Of a stretch of DNA of 64,000 nucleotides, positions 34,694 to 46,410 are shown one piece after another. Source of the stretch: Undaria pinnatifida. Its lineage: Eukaryota; Sar; Phaeophyceae; Laminariales; Alariaceae. The position numbers and the translations under genes are program-made. The notes beneath the pieces were generated by a model. The model had not been told where the DNA came from and made no database searches. It was given only the letters and a program-made list of their open reading frames with translations. Each line of letters begins with the position of its first letter. Position 1 is the first letter of the stretch. The stretch is taken from positions 710,001 through 774,000 of the forward strand of contig JABAKD010000025.1 of NCBI GenBank assembly GCA_012845835.1, written 5' to 3'.

Positions 34694-34985
34694 ATGGACC
34701 CTTGTAGCCGGTGGCGCAGTATCTGCCGGGATCAGAACCTCCAACACAGGCGTCAGGTTGGTGACAGTCGCGAACGTCTTCGCTTGTGTTTGAAGAACGA
34801 AAGTATCCCTCCTCGAGATGGAAGGTGGCAAGGGTCACTCCCGGGGATGAAGACATGACGCCCAATGGTACTGGCAAACAACCCGGAGTGTCGTTATTGT
34901 TTATATGCACCGTGTTTGGAATGTTTCCACAATCACCCGCACACCCGAAACAGACCCAGTCGAAGCGACATGTCTCGACTTTCTC
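34694..34985 (-). CDS. Pmp membrane protein, exon 13: Cys-rich extracellular module
   Basis: 292 nt, phase 0 in and phase 1 out. The acceptor CGCTTCACCCAG ends at 34986. The sequence begins EKVETCRFDWVCFGCAGDCG, passes TPGCLPVPLGVMSSSPG and HLEEGYFRSSNTSEDVRDC, and ends PDACVGGSDPGRYCATGYKG with donor T-GTGAGC at 34693. Twelve Cys in under 100 residues and the C..GY.GP(Y)C pattern mark an EGF/GCC-like module outside the membrane, just before the first span. The join to exon 12 is supported by phase agreement (0 to 0). Confidence 0.88.
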
Positions 34986-35422
34986 CTGGGTGAAGCGAGC
35001 AGGGGGTCAAAGTAATCCAAAAGGAGTGTTTCACTGATCCGGTTTGCACAGCGGCGTGATAAACACGGTGTGCGCCTGAATAGGACGGCTAGCACGACGA
35101 AATGTCTGCTTCAGGACTGAAAATTGTACGATCCAAGCGATCACTCGGGACAGGTGGCTAGAACATACCCGAAGTTTGCCTAGGTTTTCATCGTCAGAGA
35201 TTTGCGCGCACGTTGAATGTTTGGCTTACGGCTGAACATGTCCATCTGAATATGTTTGTCACATTCCCTGAGGTCTACGAATTCCACAAAACGTTCGGGG
35301 ACCAGTGACGCGGGTTGTCGTGATTGAAGCATAACCTCGGAACTCGAACGTCTCTGACGCTCATACCGCAATTGCATGCCAAGCCATGTTTACCATTGCT
35401 GAGAAAAGTTTACTCGGATTAC

Positions 35423-35610
35423 CGTGTTCGGGTCCAGTTTGTCGCTGTATTCTCCAGCTGGGCATCTCAGGATGTTGTTTTCAAATGTGACGTTGGACAG
35501 TAGCCCTAGCAATTTGAAGTTGTAGACTGCCAACCCCCTTTCCGTGGCTTCGTTGTAAAAAAAAAGGGTGTCGTTAATTTCCATTGCCCCAGTGTTGTGC
35601 AGAGCTCCTC
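35423..35610 (-). CDS. Pmp membrane protein, exon 12: last Pmp repeats
   Basis: 188 nt, phase 1 in and phase 0 out. The acceptor AATGAAG ends at 35611 and gives G-GALHNTG after the split Gly codon. Two Pmp-type strands follow (GALHNTGAMEINDTLFFYNE and VTFENNILRCPAGEYSDKL). The FxNN pattern is that of beta-helix Pmp repeats, and CPAGEY starts the Cys-rich part. The donor ACG-GTAATC at 35422 leads in phase to exon 13. An alternative acceptor about 50 nt upstream (CCCTAG before TTCCG) is also in phase, so the 5' border is less certain. Confidence 0.78.
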
Positions 35611-36049
35611 CTTCATTGTCTGCAACAATTGTCGACGCGCCGAAAACGTAGGGGCAGGGTTGATACGGAACTAGGGATTCCATGACAAGGGCCACGGCAC
35701 TTCAGCTGTTTGGCGTTGTTGTTCAAACGCTGACAGAACCTATTTGGCATAGCGCGCCAACAGTCGAACTGAGGTTTACCGGGCTGGCACGGAAAGTACA
35801 ATGACATAGAGAGCACGCTATAGGCTTTGTCAGGGGTAAGGTTATGTGAACCGTGTTCAACGCGCTGCCGGTTCGTTTGTCAATTGAACTGGCACAGCAG
35901 TTGGCATATGCCTGCTAGCCCGCCAAAGCGTTGGTAGGGCTAGAGTCTGGAGTGACACAGTAAACATTATTTTGTCTTATCGGGCTAAAGTTGTTGCACT
36001 ACGGGTGCGCCATTGAACTCGTTGTAATTTCCGGTCGGCGGACTCTTAC

Positions 36050-36364
36050 CGGCGTAATTGTTGCGAAAAAGGCAGTCTTGAACAATTCCTTGCCCCTGAA
36101 CGCGATTCATGTACATCGCACCGCCATACGAGGCAGAATTTCCCTCAAATTGGCAGCCCTGAAATATATCTCCTACCAGCTCTGTGGAAATGAGAGAGAC
36201 AGCTCCTCCGAACGCGGCCGAATTGTTTTTGAACTTTGTACCATTGAGATTGACTTTAGTCGGGTCAGCGATCGACAGTGCCCCCCCGTCGGCCAGGGCG
36301 ACGTTATCGATGAAAACCGTTGTCCCGAGAATGTCGATTTGTGATTGGACGGCATGGATGGCGC
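36050..36364 (-). CDS. Pmp membrane protein, exon 11: four Pmp repeats
   Basis: 315 nt, phase 1 on both sides. It encodes four consecutive Pmp repeats with their FxxN...GGA signatures: VFIDNVALADGGALSI, FKNNSAAFGGAVSLI, FEGNSASYGGAMYM, and FRNNYAG at the donor (GCC G-GTAAGA at 36049). Such repeats build a right-handed beta-helix on the outside of the cell. The frame lacks an early ATG, so it is missed by ATG-based calls. The acceptor is taken at GATGTAG (36365); the frame stays open upstream to about 36425 (RYGPCTFCDV), so the exon may start there instead. Confidence 0.85.
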
Positions 36365-37107
36365 CTACATCGCAGAACGTGCAGGGGCCATATCGGAACG
36401 GTATGCGAGTTGTTTTCTGCCTGTGGCTGTGTTAGCAGTACACAATTTGCTCGAGAGACGTATATTCGAAAATGGAAAACACGATAACTTTTCATGTGCC
36501 TCGCTTTATGCAAGCGCCATGTAGGTCGACGAGCACACGCAGATAAATTGGTCTTAGATGCGAAATAATACGTATATTGTGTTGCGAGTGCGTCGACAAG
36601 ATGCGCTTCGAGTTGTTAAGCCAACAATGTCAGGTGTCAGACTCTTCTCGTATGAACACGAAGACTGAAAGATTTTGATTTAACTCTCAACCACGGAAAC
36701 CTTACACATTTCTGGTGTATACGACGACATACGCAAACTACACAGGTGCGCAATAGGTTGCGCGCCATATACAGCGCATTCTGTTTTATGGAGCTGTTGG
36801 CCTTGGCCACGATAATGCATTCTAGTGCCCATCTCCCTGAAACAGAGTGCGGTTTCGAACACAAATGCATCCATGAACCGTGATACTCTTACGTATACCT
36901 CGGATAATCTGCTTCTACTGCGCCGGAACGCATGATAACACAAACTCAAAGTTCGGCCGCATAAATACCATCGTCAACGATCATCTCAGACCAAAAACTG
37001 TGAGCAAGTGAAACATGGAAACTCGTAGGCTTCGTAGCGTAAAGTATCGTGTGAACACGGCTTGCATATTGAATCGGTAACCACGAATCCACTCATTTTC
37101 ACTGTAC

Positions 37108-37185
37108 CTCCGTTGGCGGCCGTGTTGGATGAAAAAATCGTCTCCACAGTGATGACAGATCCGGACCCACTCGACTCCACAGAGT
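37108..37185 (-). CDS. Pmp membrane protein, exon 10: one Pmp repeat
   Basis: 78 nt, phase 1 on both sides, the same length as exons 1, 3, 5 and 7. It encodes SGSGSVITVETIFSSNTAAN ending in the split GG. The acceptor GTGAAGCAG ends at 37186. The donor is GGAG-GTACAG at 37107, which is weaker than the others; the frame stays open beyond it (TVKMSGFVV...CKPC), so the exon could be longer. Confidence 0.65.
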
Positions 37186-40019
37186 CTGCTTCACGAAGAC
37201 GGTACATGGTGGATGACTACTAAAGTCAGTTGTTGCGCCAAAAATAACACGCTTTGTGATTCAAACTTCTTTTTGTTGTTATATTGAACGATAGTGCAGC
37301 CGTCTTCATCTTCTGTTTTTCGTAATTGACTTCGATTGACGCTAATATGCCACATTGAAGGGTGTCAAACACATAATGTAAGTCTATGTGCAGTATGATG
37401 TGCATCTTGTGATAGAGAGCCGTTCACTTTTGTTTCGATTAAGGCCCAGGCTACAGGTCAATTGCGCACGGTGACCAAGTGTTGGTTTGGCCTACCGTAA
37501 ACCAGAAAAGTCAGACAAAAAAATGTCACGGGGTCGTTTATAGGTCCAGAAGAAGTTTTTGACACGTGTTCTTAACACAAGGCGGGAGCCTGACGGGAGC
37601 CCCATTTAGGCAACGGGGTTTAATCCCCGTTTGTGAACAGGGTTCCATTCGGTTCCACAACACATGTTAGCACCCGGCAAGAGCGAAAGCCCGGTTAGAC
37701 AAAAAGATTGAATGGACACATTTCCTGCCACGCCCTCTTCCACGCCTTAAAGAACAAACGGTGACATTTAATCTACAATATTGGATATAGTACGCTTGTT
37801 ACAACTCTTTGAATCGCGAGCTCCTTGTCACAAGTACCGCTCTTGTAGGCGCTAAGCAACTGAAGTTCAGTATGAAGCACTCGCCGTTTTCCCAAACCCT
37901 AACATTCCCGTGTTAGCATCGTGACGCGCTTTGGGTTATTCCGCTTACAACTGCCGCTGCCACACATGCGAAATGACGTAACAGCTTGCTCTGTACATGT
38001 AAGAAGGTAAGATGGCGTTACTTTATCACCAAGAATACGGGGTTCATGGGTCTTAGCACGCTACGTTTGCTAGCGCAAGCCAGAAACACGAAGTTTAAAC
38101 TCCGTGACACCATTGTATCTGGCTGTTCCTTGCGACCATTGTCAACAAATGTGTCTGGCGTCGCCCAGTGAATTGTACCAACTTGATTCTGGCTTCTCCG
38201 GTGGATTGTTGTCCGGGTGATTGGTCTCGAGAGTATATAAAAAAATGTGGGCATATTGCTTATGTCAGGTATATGAATTGTAGATTGACGGAGGTGTTTT
38301 CAAAGCGATGTTTTACACCAAAGCTCTTCCTGCAGACGCGTGCGTTACCATCTTTTTCACTCAAGCGTTTGAACCACTGGCGCGAGCGATTCTTTACATC
38401 ACTGACATACATGTTGAGACGACGAGTGGGCGCAGCCTAGCGAGCCATCCCTTTTCAATACCTAGCACGGCTTTGGCGGCCCTCTTATGTTGGCGGAATA
38501 GTCGTTCCGACTTTGGGTATAGTCTAGTGTTGGCTGCCTAATCCCGTCAGTGTTTTCGATATTTCACGGCGAGATAAGGGGCAGAAGCGGTTTATCTCAC
38601 CTCCGCTCTCTTTGGCGACGGGACCCTTTGGATAAAATGAGGTTATTCTCGGCTATCCGGCAACCGTGCTTTGCCAACAGGTGATTAAACTCCTACTACT
38701 CGCAATGCGGTAGCGGTCGTTCAATACCGAAGTACTAGCTCAGATTGCGCTGAGTTGTCGATGGAATACATTTTTAGAGCCTGTAGTCTACAGGCGTGCG
38801 GAGTGTTACTGCTATTTTTTCCTGGATGCTATATGCTTCGACGTATTGTGCACGGAGCGTCGAAGGCACTCAAACTGAGCGTTTCCGATACATTAGGTCT
38901 AACCAAGGATGCTTGACCTTCACGGCACAGGGAACCGTCCCCTTTCCCTGTGGCCTATGAAAACAATTTGTCAAGACTCCACTAAGGATTGATAGAAAGC
39001 CCCCCCCCCCCCCCTTGTTTAATGCATTCCATGACAACATATATGGCATTAAAAGGGGACGATACATACCCAACCCGTCTGTCAAAAGGGCAACGACAGG
39101 GAGGTACACTGCTAGAACAAATACACCTCTCATATGTAAATATTTACCAGCCTCGTGCCTTCTTTTGCAAGTAAAAGTCTCCCATGTTTGCCTGTGTGTA
39201 CAATTGCAACGACAAATCACAAGGAAACCCACCTGGTGGCCACGTCCGATGTTGTCGGAAGCCATATACCCTGCCTATCTTCGCCTGTATATGTTTCATA
39301 TCGGTATCTAGTGCCCCCACTCTCGGACACATCGCGAGACTTCTCCGGCGCTCATACAACGCCCGGTGAAATGAGTGCCTGCCTGGGTCAGAGAGCAGTA
39401 GAACTACGCTCAACTACGAGAGCGTCTAGGAAGTTTACACTGGTTTACTACACGAACACGCAGCGCGCCGTTGAGTGTGCTACGTGAGTATCACGGTAGG
39501 CGTAGCACGCGACATTTCGGAAGTTTGTGACCGTTAAATACCCTCACAATACAACAGCATTTTAACCTAGCACTAGCGCAACAGAACTTCACAAAAGCTG
39601 TAGGCTCCTAAGCTCCACCATCCATGACAGACAGGGCGATCTATCTGATGAATATTCAAGTACGCAACAACACCCATCGGATCCAAACATGTTGGGTTTT
39701 CATCGAGGAATGTTTCTTTACAACTCAAATCCAGCCCTGGCAGTCACAGGGGAAACACCGCTCTGGTGCAGCTTTTTGGCGCTGTGACAGAAGGAAATGT
39801 TAAAAAGCATAGTCTAAGTAGGAAAACCACGGTGGGGTGACAACCCCACCTTTTCACTACTGTGTTCGGGGTATCATTTCATACCCGCACTCGTGACTAA
39901 GTACGTCACTGACAGAAAAAGCTTAGGTTATTCCGTTGGCACCGCGTAGCTAACCTCAACTATTATATGGCGGATTATTAGGCGATCCCAACGACAGAGG
40001 TAGCAGTTTTCGTGTGACA

Positions 40020-40215
40020 TGAAATGGTTTCTGATTCAAGGAGCTCCTTAGCCCAAGGTCGTCGGAGATATTACGATATTTTTTCGCGTATTACTTGTTG
40101 TATACCTGAGCCATTCGATTTTTCATCCGGTAGCTGTTCCGTTTTGTCTCCAATCAGCTTTTGGGTTGAGACGGACATGTCTTAAGGTCCTGTAGTGGGG
40201 AGCCTAAGAAAAACA
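40020..40215. repeat. Dispersed repeat R3, copy 2
   Basis: Diverged copy of 28915-29110, sharing GCTCCTTA, TCGTCG, GATTTTTCATCC, TCTCCAATCAG and ATGTCTTAA blocks in order. Just downstream, near 40292, is an ACTCGCGCGAGT palindrome like the one inside the MITE at 29162-29430. Confidence 0.55.
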
Positions 40216-41900
40216 ATGGTGGCCGTCTATTGTAGCACGTGCCAACGGAAAAATATCACGAATGCTTAATACCAAAAAACAAAAAGAATGGGCCACTCGC
40301 GCGAGTGCCTACGAGCCACTGCTAGTAACTCTCCCAAAAAGTGACGACATACCGCAGCTTTGGTCAAAGGGGACATGTTACATTTTACAGCCGGCAGGCG
40401 GCCGGGTGAGGGTGGTTGGGCGTATATTATCAAAATACCCGCATGCCTTCAACAGCGTCGCGATCTTTTGTAGTTCCACTGTTATATACTGTTTTTATAG
40501 TCAAGGTTCGTTGGTGGTATTGCCGAGGTTCTCGTTTCTCAACCGCGCGACACCAGGGCTAGCAGTCAGGTCACAGCAGTCAGGTCACGCTCGTCACACT
40601 CACGCCAAGAACCATGAGATAATTGTTGATAACCGTGTGCTGTTGATGACAACGAGAACACGCGTTTTTGGCCAGCCGAACTATGCTGTTGCGGGTACCT
40701 GCAAAGCTAATTTGAGGGGAAATTGTGGGTTTACAATGCAGAACAGTACACTGTAGTTAACATTCTCCACGGAAACAGGGGCTGAATATGGGCGTAAAGC
40801 TGTGCGGTTCTGGAGTTCGAGAAGTCGGAGGGTTTTCCACGTAGACCATGCCACGCACCGACTTTACCGGCAGACGGAGGATTTCCCAAGTCGATTCATC
40901 GACCTGGGGGCGTCATCAAACACGGGTCTCACTATGTCACTTGAATGTCCTTCCCCGCGCCAGGTAAGTAAGTGCTAACATGGAACCTCGCTTCGGAGCC
41001 TTGCGTTGGCTACTCTAGGTGGTGAAAAAATCGGTACATACAACACTCCCGATATACTATAATTTATTGTTACTCCCGGCTAAATTTCCCGAAGGTTACG
41101 GCCAGATGTGAAAACGTCTTGACGTCTTCACGGGAGACGTTCTTGTGTAAGCTGTTAAGCCTGTTTGTTTCTGGCGCGTTCGAGCACGGTGTGGGAGCAA
41201 TCGCAGAAATAAGCGTTTTTGTCTCGTAAATATGTTGTCTTCAACACACGCCAGTATTTGCAAGCTTGTCCAGGTTACGTACAACAACGCGTCGTTGCTT
41301 GTTGCTTCGGAGCATATACTACGTGCTATTGTTTGGAATCATTCAGAGCTCGGAGAAACTCGCTGTTTCAGGACTCTTCACGTCGCGCTATTCATTGTCG
41401 CTTCAACTTGGAGCCCTTAGACCCACGTGTAATCCCCCCTTCATTCGTCCCAAGTCGAATCTGTAATGAAATCAAAAGCGAGTGCCTCCCCAACTTTGCT
41501 TCTCATCCTCTACATGGCTTTGATTGTATCAAACCGGGGGTTGCGTTATCGGTTGCTCATCTACCCACATCATCTAATGCCGACTCAACGCGCAGCCCTC
41601 GTATTTTATTCCAGACACGCCGGGGAGGATGTCCCAATGGGCGATACGAACGAGGGCATCTTTTATAGAACCACACGCACACGAGCCAGTACTGTAGTGA
41701 TGTTCAAAAGTGGTTTCCAGTCTCGGGGGACTGGTGACGTACCCCATTGTACACTGCACCAAATAAAATCCTGACGGGTGTTCTTCCTCTACATAAATTG
41801 CCACCATCGCCGTCTACAGGAATTAATGGAAACATAAGAAGTGTGGGTAACGGTATAGACTAACCTTATGACGGGTGCTACATCTATTTACCGCATGTAC

Positions 41901-41993
41901 TCCTCATCCTCGTCCCTCGTCCCTCGTCCCTCGTACTTCGTACCTCATACCTCCTGCTACCTGGTACCTGGTACCTGGTACCTCGTACCTGGA
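41901..41993. repeat. Heptamer minisatellite
   Basis: Runs of TCCCTCG followed by TACCTGG heptamers, about ten units in total with variants. Simple sequence within the intron between exons 9 and 10. Confidence 0.8.
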
Positions 41994-42042
41994 ACGGGGA
42001 TTCGTTCAATGCGCCAGAACGACAACTACACACGCAACTCAC

Positions 42043-42123
42043 CTCCAAATATTGACCCAGTACTGGCCTCAAAGGCAGCATTGCCGTCAAATATGATAGA
42101 AGATAAATAGGAGTATATGGCAC
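42043..42123 (-). CDS. Pmp membrane protein, exon 9: one Pmp repeat
   Basis: 81 nt, phase 1 on both sides. The acceptor CGTTTTCGCAG ends at 42124 and the donor is GGAG-GTGAGT at 42042. It encodes GAIYSYLSSIIFDGNAAFEA and ends SIFG(G). The FDGNAAF core fits the Pmp consensus although the usual FxxN is degenerate. It is missing from ATG-based calls. The split Gly codon at both ends matches its neighbours. Confidence 0.85.
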
Positions 42124-42864
42124 CTGCGAAAACGGACATTTCAGCATCTTGAGCCTGTAAATCCAAACAGGCTCAATACATATCCGTATGTACAGTACGT
42201 ACTTGTGAAACACCCAGGTCCAAGAATATTGTGAACGAGACACGCCTCCTAAATATGATAACATAAACACACACACTGGTACTCTGGGTGTGCGCGAACG
42301 TTTCCTGCCCATTTATACCCTTTTTCCTATGGGGTTCACCAGGTGTCACATAATTTAGTATGCACTGGTGATCTATATGTGCCTGAAGATGGGTCGGTCC
42401 TTGGTTGAAAGCCTGTAACCTTGAAAGTGTTGCGTAAGCAGCCTGCAAAAATCCTATACACACGTCTTGTCTAGCCTGTTGAAGAGACGTCCACAGCAAC
42501 AGTCGCAGAAATCAGACAGCCTACAGTGGGGGATATATATATATATATATATTGCATCCTGCATGACGTGAACCAATGAAGTAGTAGTCCAAAGGCGATG
42601 AACGAGCGCTTTATCCATATTCTACGCCTCCCCTGACAACCCGGGGCGATTAGCGGTAGACATCAAACAATGCGGATGTGCATTGCTCAAGATATTTATA
42701 CAGCAGTGTGAATGGAGCAAGCACGACGAATGCACTGCTATACATGTTTAGTGACGCGAAAAAGGGATTGCGTCTTTCGCTTCACACTGCCACGGGGCAA
42801 GCAAGAAACTAATAATGTAAATGCAACAAATCGCGTAACGTTTCAAGCATTCCTTTCTCATCAC

Positions 42865-42948
42865 CTCCGGTAGAAGATGCTGTGTTCTCAGTGAAGTTCG
42901 AAACTCCTCCAAAACGTGAAACGCTGTCTCCATTAAGAAAAAGAGCCC
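42865..42948 (-). CDS. Pmp membrane protein, exon 8: one Pmp repeat
   Basis: 84 nt, phase 1 on both sides. The acceptor CATATTTGCAG ends at 42949 and the donor is GGAG-GTGATG at 42864. It encodes GALFLNGDSVSRFGGVSNFT then ENTASSTG(G), a textbook Pmp repeat (GAL..., NFTENTA, GG). Together with exon 7 it forms a 78+84 nt pair like those further upstream in the gene. Confidence 0.92.
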
Positions 42949-43447
42949 CTGCAAATATGCAAAACCAAAACAACACCTCAGCAGCAACAGCTAGAGCGGT
43001 TTGAGAGCGGTTATTGCATACAAGGCTATGTTGTCGCAACTTTCCTCCGGGTCGGAGTTAGCATGAAAAAGCTCTACAATACGGGAACGACAACTGCTCT
43101 GAATTACAGCGCGGGGTCGATGGCGGTGCACCTAAGGTAGTCTGATATGGCCGTGTTTGAAAGCTGTATCTGTGTTAACAAGAGTGTGTAGCGTGTTAAT
43201 CCACGGTGGTGTAGGCTGTCGTAGGAAGAACATGCCGAGAACCTTGTCATGATTGCGTAGGCGAGGCAGGATCGTAATTCGTTTGTTCCAATCATCATTG
43301 TGGAAGAATATTATCTCTTTTCAACAATCGGAAATGTGTTTATCGTTCGTGCCTGGCAGAGCACTCCGTTCTACTGGTATTATAAATATGACGACCGGTT
43401 GGCGGCGGTCGGCTTTGTGTGCATTACAGGCGCCCGTTGTATCTCAC

Positions 43448-43525
43448 CTCCAGTTCCCGCTGTGTTCTCGCTAAAGTTGGTGACGCCGTCAAAACTGACC
43501 GTGGAATTGAAAAAATAGATACCAC
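43448..43525 (-). CDS. Pmp membrane protein, exon 7: one Pmp repeat
   Basis: 78 nt, phase 1 on both sides. The acceptor TTTCTCCGCAG ends at 43526 and the donor is GGAG-GTGAGA at 43447. It encodes GGIYFFNSTVSFDGVTNFSE then NTAGTG(G). Strong match to the Pmp consensus and clean splice signals. The intron to exon 8 is about 500 bp, the shortest between the repeat exons. Confidence 0.92.
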
Positions 43526-44271
43526 CTGCGGAGAAATTGCAGGAAATGGAACGGATGTTATACATTGGGGAAGATAAGCCCTGACAAAAATGGCAATGCA
43601 CAGTTGTTGGTATAAGGACGCCCATTACACGGGTGGACGTGTTGGAAATGGTTCACAAGCCCGTTCTCCGATGGGGTCTTTCATGCGTGTATAGGTTCGA
43701 CTACACAAATTGCGCCGCCGGCCACCGTTGCTTGAACGCCGTGCAATGGACAATTCAAGTGTCGCCCATGCTGTTGCTCCCAGATCTGGCCTGTCTGATA
43801 ATTCATCTTGGCTTTGGAAACCTCGAAAACTTTAGAAACCTCGAAAATTTCAACACATTATTTGCGCTATGTTCAAAGCCTCCGTGCACATCTTGTTGCC
43901 CATGACAGCAACGCGAGAATTTACGCCGACAAACATGGGATTAGTCTGTAGTCGTCGTGGATCGTGAATGTTCTCACCTTTGGAAGTTCGAACTGACAAA
44001 AAATATATTTGCAGAACGATCTCAGCGTCGATCAACTCAGAACAAATCCCAAACGGCATAAGAATACCAATCGAAACCGACCAAACCATGTTCCTATGCA
44101 CAAACCAGCCAACATCCCACAGGGACTTTGTTACCGTATTGCAGTCATTACCCGGCTACGGTGGAGAAACATGCGTCAACGATTACATAAATGCATACCA
44201 ACAATAGTTATGCCTACTGTAATATCAGAGCCGGGAAAGGGAGTAATGGACCTTGGATTACGTCTTTGTTA

Positions 44272-44640
44272 CAATATAGCTTAGTTTAGGTAAGCTACTG
44301 GTTAACCTTTTCCAAGCAGTCAAACGGACTAGTACCCACTAATTCCTTGACAAATATGGTCGTCGACCAACAATGGGTTTTTGGGTCGTGGGTTCGATCC
44401 CCACCATCCACAATAATAAACTTTTCAGATTTTCCCCATGTCGAACTTGAAAAATACTCCCTGGTATCCCCAGGAAATGAAACGGCTTGGATATATTGAC
44501 AGTGAGTTCCGCCGTATATCCGGCCGACCTCCTGTCCCGCCGTTTCAGGGGGCGGAGAGTGTTATATGGCTCAGTTTGGGTAAACTATTGGTTAACCTTT
44601 TGCAAGTGGTCAAACGGACTAATACCCCACTATTTATAGA
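44272..44640 (+). repeat. tRNA-derived, SINE-like repeat (two partial copies)
   Basis: The first copy has an A-box-like TAGCTTAGTTTAGGTAAGC near 44278, then GGTTAACC and CAAACGGACTA, and a perfect T-arm, GTGGG-TTCGATC-CCCAC, near 44390. The second copy, near 44568, repeats TGGCTCAGTTTGGGTAAAC, GGTTAACCTTTTGCAA and CAAACGGACTAATACCC without the B box. RNA polymerase III box spacing is too wide for a normal tRNA, so it is a tRNA-derived repeat. It lies in the intron between exons 6 and 7. Confidence 0.6.
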
Positions 44641-44644
44641 CTAA

Positions 44645-45340
44645 CTGCTTAACACCTGTATAATATGTATAAAATGTACAAGGGCTACGCTCCACGGGCG
44701 GCTGACGCCGCCCGCTACGCTCGCGCAAGGCAAGGAAGAATGCAACTAAAAACATGTGTAAAGGGGGAAGAAGGAAGAGACCCATCATTTGGTGCGAACA
44801 GCAATTTGATAATGCCAATAAGAGCTGCTTGTGGAGAGCGAATTGCCCTGTTGTGCTCAGCTGTGCTGTGTGCTTGTGTTACCGTTGTTACGTTCTGATC
44901 GGCAGTACGGGGGTAATTTGCGTGGGGGGAAAAACAGGGGGCCGTGAAAGATCAAATACGTGAAGAAAAAGAAAACAAAGAAAAGTAGTACACAACAACG
45001 CCTATTATACCCGGTACTGCTCAATTCTTCGAAAGAAAGCACACAGCGCAGCACGACGCAGCACCGCAGCGAAGGGCACACGGCACCGCACCGCACGGCT
45101 CCGCACGGCTTCGCACGGCTTTACGCTGCGTCGCTGGGCTATATATACGTAGCCGGACTGATCTAAGCTGGGCGTGCATTGTGATCCAACAGCGTAGTAC
45201 TTTATGGTATGTACAACCTGGTGTAGTAGTACGGGTATGTACTAAAAGCCTCAAGGTCTTCCCGTTGGTTCCAATCCGCGTGTCATATCATATGGGGGAG
45301 AATAAATGATCCTAAAAAAAATGAATAAATAAATACTAGT
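44645..45340. other. Intron sequence, GC-patchy
   Basis: Contains a cluster of GCACGGCTCC/GCACCGCA repeats near 45060-45125 and no coding motif. It leads into the tRNA-like array, with a degenerate first unit near 45250 (GGTTCCAATCC followed by GTGTCAT). Confidence 0.4.
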
Positions 45341-45345
45341 GCTAC

Positions 45346-46127
45346 TTTGGTCTTCTAGTAGATAGACTGTCCGCTTATAATCCTGGTGGCCTTCGCTTTT
45401 TCGAATCCGGGTGTCACAAAAAAAAAAATGACCCTCATGGAAAATCGATATTTTATTTGTAAAATAAAAAGTAGATAGCAATGAAACTTTGTGGTCTAGT
45501 AGATAGACTGTCCGCTTGTAAGCCTGGTTTTCGTTGGTTGAATCCAGGTGTCATCGGGGAAAGAAATGATCCTCTAAAAAAAAACGACAATACTTCGAAG
45601 TATTTTATATATCAAAATTAAAAAACGTAAGCTGTGAGTACGACCGATTGAATGGTTCCAACTCAACTTTGCAAGCCGCGTGGCATATCTATGTTTCGCT
45701 AGTATATGGAGTAGTAGTTAGTTGCACATAAAAAATTAGTACTGGTAGATACCACTGCTGCTGTGACATTGTGGTCTAGTAGATAGACTATCCGCTTACA
45801 ATCCTGACCTTCGCTGGTTCGAATCCGGGTGTCATCGGAAAAAAAAACGATCCTCATGCAAAATCGAAACTTGGTATTTATTTATCAAATATAGTTGTAA
45901 AGAAAGAAAAATATCAATGTCACGTTGAGATCTAGTAGATAGACTGTCCGTTTATAAACTTGGTCTTCGGTGGTTCGAATCTGGGTGTCATCGGAAAAAT
46001 AAGTGATCCCCATGAAAACTCGAAATATATTTGAAAAAAAAAAATAGATATCAAAGTGACGTTGTGGTCTAGCAGATAGACTGTCCGGATATAAGCTTCG
46101 TCTTTGGTGCTTCGAATCTGGGAGTCA
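45346..46127 (+). repeat. Tandem array of five tRNA-like units
   Basis: Units at 45346-45416, 45487-45553, 45764-45834, 45919-45990 and 46057-46127, about 70 nt each, separated by A-rich spacers with AAAATCGA and TGATCC. Each has an A box (TGGTCTAGTAGATAGAC), a central CCGCTTNTAA loop region and a B box (GGTTCGAATCC). The unit at 45764 keeps a seven-pair acceptor stem (TGACATT with GGTGTCA). Anticodon stems are broken and no 3' intact tRNA fold remains, so they are tRNA pseudogenes or a tRNA-derived SINE array. They sit in the sense-opposite strand of the intron between exons 6 and 7. Confidence 0.75.
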
Positions 46128-46326
46128 TCGGGAAAAAGAAGTGATCCCCCCAAAAAATCGATATATATATTGTACAATATTTGCATCAAAAATAGTTCGG
46201 GTGGAGCAAGATATCAAAGAAAAGCAGGACCGTTCTGCAAGTAAGCTGGACCATCCGACCGTGGAGATGCCAGGGATGCACCAACCGACCGCTTTCAGCG
46301 CAAAGGTGTGAGTAAGTAAGTCCCAC

Positions 46327-46410
46327 CTGCCTGTTCAGATGCCTCGTTCTTGGCGAAAACAGCCGTTCCGCTGATGGATAATGCAGATTTCTTATTGCCG
46401 TGTATGGCAC
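46327..46410 (-). CDS. Pmp membrane protein, exon 6: one Pmp repeat
   Basis: 84 nt, phase 1 on both sides. The acceptor GTTTCTGCAG ends at 46411 and the donor is GCAG-GTGGGA at 46326. It encodes GAIHGNKKSALSISGTAVFA then KNEASEQAG. It resembles exons 2 and 4 (ISGTA.F core) and seems to be the oldest of the three 84-nt duplicates. Confidence 0.9.

Larger units (their letters stand above)
37200..42035. other. Long intron of the Pmp gene, 4.9 kb
   Basis: Between exons 9 and 10. Contains dispersed repeat R3 copy 2 (40020-40215), a near-perfect palindrome AACGGGGTTTAATCCCCGTT near 37613, a C run at about 39001-39016, and a 7-bp minisatellite near 41901-41993. A 164-codon plus-strand frame (40262-40756) has no recognisable domain. 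One possible relic repeat (GAVYNG on the minus strand near 41755) is interrupted by a stop and was not called. Confidence 0.5.

Noticed and set aside
40262-40756. 164-codon plus-strand frame in the long intron
   Set aside because: No domain, and overlaps the neighbourhood of dispersed repeat R3; a good-looking plus-strand donor at about 40967 (CAG-GTAAGT) has no partner exon that I could support.
41580-41770. Possible extra Pmp exon on the minus strand beginning GAVYNG after TTTGGTGCAG
   Set aside because: An in-frame stop follows within about 20 codons, and the FxxN...GG core is absent; at best a dead exon.
44390-44412. Perfect tRNA T-arm (GTGGG-TTCGATC-CCCAC)
   Set aside because: No matching acceptor stem, D arm or anticodon arm at correct spacing, so not called as a tRNA gene.
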